A stretch of 8,298 nt of DNA, from NCBI GenBank assembly GCA_937864895.1, contig CALMDF010000036.1, positions 1-8,298 on the forward strand. Direction: 5' to 3'. This document shows positions 6,383 to 8,298 of this stretch, piece by piece. The stretch is from an uncultured Holophagales bacterium. GTDB lineage: Bacteria > Acidobacteriota > Thermoanaerobaculia > UBA5066. The translations under genes were made by a program, and so were the position numbers. How positions within the stretch are numbered: position 1 is the stretch's first letter; each line of letters begins with the position of its first letter. Under the pieces are notes generated by a model. It saw only the letters and a list, made by a program, of their open reading frames with translations, made no database searches and was not told the origin of the DNA.

Positions 6383-6731
6383 GGAGGCGCAGGGGCGCGG
6401 CCGGAAAGGGGCCCGAGGCGAGCCGGGTCCCGAGCGAGGACGCGGCCGTCCGCAGGGCCTCGACGGGAACCCCGTGGAGTTTCTGCGGGACCGTCTCGAG
6501 CTTCTCCAGCGCGAGGGAGAGGAGCCTCCTGGCGGGGGCGGGTCGCCCCTTCTCGAGGTGGACGCAGGCCGCGGCGAGCTGGATCAGCCCCTGGAGGTGC
6601 TTCCTCTCCGGACCGGTGGTCCGCAGCCAGAGCACCTCCCACTCCTCGTGGGCCTCGAAGTAACGGCCGTCCCGGAAGGCTTCGAGGCCGCGCGCGACGA
6701 GGTCGGCGCCGGTCGGGGAGGGGAGGCTCAG
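6351..6731 (-). CDS. DUF309 family protein with apparent CTG start
   Basis: A small protein of about 126 residues matching DUF309 (PF03745): LEAFRDGRYFEAHEEWEVLW (16-35), with the conserved H28-E29-x-W31...W35, then ERKHLQGLIQLAAACVHLEKG (42-61) and a helical C-terminus, with a Pro-rich tail from about 109. Members are all-helical and of unknown biochemical role. The start is unusual. I find no ATG, GTG or TTG in frame that precedes the conserved helix; the frame stays open into the thioredoxin gene but has no normal start nearby. CTG at 6731-6729 overlaps the thioredoxin stop as CTGA, mirroring the overlap junctions elsewhere here, so I take it as the start. The alternative is a sequencing or frame error. 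Translation would depend on coupling, as no Shine-Dalgarno is visible. It ends inside the 3' end of the glycosyltransferase gene. Confidence 0.75.
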   Translation of the reverse strand: MSLPSPTGADLVARGLEAFRDGRYFEAHEEWEVLWLRTTGPERKHLQGLIQLAAACVHLEKGRPAPARRLLSLALEKLETVPQKLHGVPVEALRTAASSLGTRLASGPFPAAPLRLLSPLPPPRTE

Positions 6732-7174
6732 GCTTTCGGGAGGGCGGCGAGGATGCGGAGCATCTCGGGGACGTCGACGTAGCCGTCGATCCTCTTCACG
6801 ACGGTCCCGGACCCGTCGACGAAGAGGACGGTGGGGTAGCCCTGGACGTCGAACCGCCTGGCGACGTCCTCTCCTCCCTCTTCCGCGTTCACCCTGACGG
6901 CAACGAGGCCCTTCGCCGCCTCCGCCACGCGCGCGTCGCCGAAGACCTCCCGGTCGAGCTTCTTGCACCAGCCGCACCAGTCCGTGTAGACGTCGACGAG
7001 GAGGAGGCGCTTCTCGCTCCTGGCGCGGGAGAGGGCGTCCTCGAAGCTCCCCGTGACGAAGGCGACGCCCGGCCCCGACGGCTGGGCCGTGGCGGCTCCT
7101 CCCTCGGGACGGGAGCAAGCCGCGATCGGCAGCAGGGCGAGGAGGACCGCGGCCAGGAATCGTCGTGTCGTCAT
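6728..7174 (-). CDS. Thioredoxin-fold lipoprotein with CGWC active site
   Basis: A 148-residue protein. MTTRRFLAAVLLALLPIAAC is a lipoprotein signal peptide with the lipid-acceptor Cys at residue 20. A short linker leads to a thioredoxin-like domain of the thioredoxin_7/DsbD-gamma kind: KRLLLVDVYTDWCGWCKKLD with redox cysteines C67 and C70, VAVRVNAEEG, and the cis-proline loop GYPT (P114) followed by VLFVDGSGTVVKRIDGY. It would handle thiol-disulfide exchange, probably as a reductant, on the periplasmic face of a membrane. No DsbD/CcdA electron donor is in the window. An ATG at 7189 directly after the HAD gene's stop is in frame, but ATG 7174 has a strong ribosome-binding site (7185-7180) and gives a standard signal peptide, so I prefer it. 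Its stop overlaps the proposed CTG start of the DUF309 gene. Confidence 0.88.
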   Translation of the reverse strand: MTTRRFLAAVLLALLPIAACSRPEGGAATAQPSGPGVAFVTGSFEDALSRARSEKRLLLVDVYTDWCGWCKKLDREVFGDARVAEAAKGLVAVRVNAEEGGEDVARRFDVQGYPTVLFVDGSGTVVKRIDGYVDVPEMLRILAALPKA

Positions 7175-7179
7175 CCGTT

Positions 7180-7185
7180 CTCTCC
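7180..7185 (-). promoter_or_regulatory. Ribosome-binding site deciding the thioredoxin start
   Basis: On the minus strand GGAGAG lies five bases before ATG 7174. It falls between that ATG and the upstream in-frame ATG at 7189, which has no site of its own except coupling to the preceding TGA. This supports the shorter product with its signal peptide. Confidence 0.65.
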
Positions 7186-7189
7186 GCAT

Positions 7190-7846
7190 TCAGGATATGC
7201 GAACGGAGTCGCGATCGCCGGAATTCCCGGGCCGCGCACTCTCTTCCTCGAGGAGCCCGCGGCTCGCGAGGCCGCGGGAGAAGGATGCGGGCCCCGCGAC
7301 GGCGAAGCCGGGAATCCCCCGGGCGGCCGCGGCCGCGACGAGCTCGGGGCGGTCGTCTGCGAAGAGGCACTCGGCGGCCTCGCAGCCGGCAGCCTCCAGG
7401 GCGGCATCCCAGAACGCCGGCTCGGGCTTCACGGCGCCGACGCGAAAGGAAAGGACGAGGGCGTCGAGAGCAGCGGCCGGGTCGAAGACGTCGAGGACCC
7501 CCTGCCAGTGGAGCTCGTTCGTATTCGACACGAGGACCCTCCGGACGCCTGACCGGACCCTCCCGAGAGTGGCGACCGCCTCGGGCAGGGGATGGAAGAT
7601 GTCTCGCCACGCACCGGTCCAGGTCGCGTCGGCGAGGCGGGGCAGGCCGGCGCGCTCCTCGCAGGAGCGGAAGAAGCGCTCCGGCGTCAGGGCTCCGCGG
7701 TCGAAAGCGGCCTCGAGGTCCCCGAAGAGAACCGGCTCGAGGCGGCTGGCCGGAACGCCCGTCGCCTCGGAGACACGTCGACAGGTGATCTGGCGGTCGA
7801 AGCCGACGAGGACCTGGCCGAGGTCGACGAGGAGCGCCCTCGTCAC
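7190..7846 (-). CDS. HAD-superfamily hydrolase (subfamily IA, YihX-like)
   Basis: A 218-residue protein with the four HAD motifs: I, LLVDLGQVL with nucleophile D8; II, VLVSNTNELH (S107/T109); III, K140 in GAVKPEPAF; IV, LFADDRPEL (D164, D165). A helical cap domain spans about 15-90. Motif I reads D-L-G, so the usual second Asp is Gly10. This is the pattern of YihX-type sugar-phosphatases ('FDLGNVI'), so phosphatase activity is likely but the substrate is not deducible. The start is GTG at 7846, overlapping the previous gene's stop as GTGA on the minus strand; MTRALLVDLG places motif I at the N-terminus as expected. The last 20 residues are a polar tail. The stop directly abuts an ATG in the thioredoxin frame, consistent with an operon. 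Confidence 0.88.
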   Translation of the reverse strand: MTRALLVDLGQVLVGFDRQITCRRVSEATGVPASRLEPVLFGDLEAAFDRGALTPERFFRSCEERAGLPRLADATWTGAWRDIFHPLPEAVATLGRVRSGVRRVLVSNTNELHWQGVLDVFDPAAALDALVLSFRVGAVKPEPAFWDAALEAAGCEAAECLFADDRPELVAAAAARGIPGFAVAGPASFSRGLASRGLLEEESARPGNSGDRDSVRIS

Positions 7847-8298
7847 CGTCGCATCGCCTGGGCGGGGATCAGGTACGGGTCCCCGGTTCGCTTGTCCGTC
7901 ACGGTGGCGTAGCCGAGGATCTGGGCGCCGTTTCCGAGGTTGACGAACATGTTGAGCCGAAACGGGCCGCCCGCCGGAGGCTGGAACGACGCGAACTCGG
8001 CCCCGAAGATGTCGTTCAGCTGGGTCATCGAGTAGGGCTCCACCGTGTAGATCCGGGTCCCGTAGACGATTCCGGACCAGTCGACGAGCTGGACGCCCGC
8101 CTCGAGAAGCACCCCGGACGGGTTCATCACGACGGCGTTCGTGCGCAGGACCGGGTCGTTCGTGAGCCCGGTGACGTAGAGGTCGCCGAAGATCGAGTCG
8201 TCGAAGCCGAGCGCGTTGTGGATCGGCTGGCCGGGCGAGTACTGGCCGTAGGTCCCGGGCGTCGCTCCGGCGACGTTGTACGTGTTGCTCGTGACCAT
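7843..8298 (-). CDS. C-terminal part of a probable secreted protein (function unknown)
   Basis: The last 151 codons of a gene that continues past the right edge. The codon at the very edge is ATG, but nothing upstream is visible, and the absence of a signal peptide suggests it is internal. The sequence is rich in beta-strand-like stretches, Asn, Gly and Thr, with few Lys or Arg, as in extracellular proteins. A strand pattern (LRTNAVVMNPSGVLLEAGVQ, then TVEPYSMTQLNDIFG, then RLNMFVNLGNGAQILGYATV) ends in TDKRTGDPYLIPAQ. This resembles a C-terminal domain recurrent in secreted Acidobacteriota proteins ending 'D..TGDP.fi.a'; that comparison is from memory and no function is known to me. It is the first visible member of the minus-strand cluster, overlapping the HAD gene by 4 nt. 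Confidence 0.75.
   Translation of the reverse strand: MVTSNTYNVAGATPGTYGQYSPGQPIHNALGFDDSIFGDLYVTGLTNDPVLRTNAVVMNPSGVLLEAGVQLVDWSGIVYGTRIYTVEPYSMTQLNDIFGAEFASFQPPAGGPFRLNMFVNLGNGAQILGYATVTDKRTGDPYLIPAQAMRR

Noticed and set aside
8296..8298. ATG at the right edge as the true start of the secreted protein
   Set aside because: It coincides with the window boundary, no upstream sequence can be seen, and no signal peptide follows, so it is most likely an internal methionine.

Overview
The window is a very GC-rich, densely packed bacterial chromosome segment (coding G/C bias at third positions, almost no intergenic DNA). I judge it to be from an Acidobacteriota-like lineage, possibly Thermoanaerobaculia. 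The reasons are the secreted-protein C-terminus with a 'D-x-x-TGDP' motif, the WD40-like lipoprotein and the sugar-methyltransferase/glycosyltransferase cassette. Other high-GC groups such as Myxococcota cannot be excluded from sequence alone. I see no rRNA, tRNA, CRISPR array, insertion sequence or phage gene.

Layout. (1) Bases 1-182, minus: the N-terminal 60 codons of a protein resembling epoxyqueuosine reductase (QueG). (2) 245-1348, plus: an AI-2E family (PF01594) polytopic membrane transporter. (3) 1351-2493, minus: a lipoprotein with WD40-like/PD40 (TolB-type) propeller repeats. It converges on the transporter, with both stop codons inside one perfect 18-bp palindrome. (4) 2517-6382, plus: a tight three-gene cassette made of a coiled-coil SAM-dependent methyltransferase, a GT4-type glycosyltransferase, and a second GT4-type glycosyltransferase. 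The junctions are stop/start abutting (TAG-ATG) and 4-nt overlapping (GTGA). This looks like part of a surface-polysaccharide (O-antigen or capsule) assembly locus. (5) 8298-6351, minus: a second tight cluster read right to left. It holds the C-terminus of a secreted protein, a HAD-family hydrolase, a thioredoxin-fold lipoprotein with CGWC, and a small DUF309 protein. Its 3' end overlaps the 3' end of the second glycosyltransferase by 32 nt.

How the genes fit together. The cassette at 2517-6382 is the most coherent functional unit: two nucleotide-sugar-type glycosyltransferases plus a methyltransferase whose long predicted coiled coil recalls, as an analogy only, the WbdD-type polysaccharide terminators/rulers. 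The minus-strand cluster is probably co-translated, but its members do not form an obvious pathway.

Regulation. The 23-bp gap between the divergent propeller-lipoprotein and methyltransferase genes contains the most AT-rich short stretch I noticed, with overlapping -10-like hexamers facing both ways so close to the start codons that leaderless or near-leaderless transcripts are plausible. No wholly new multi-gene system is evident. The regulatory compaction, the unusual CTG-type start of the DUF309 gene and the coiled-coil methyltransferase deserve the second look.
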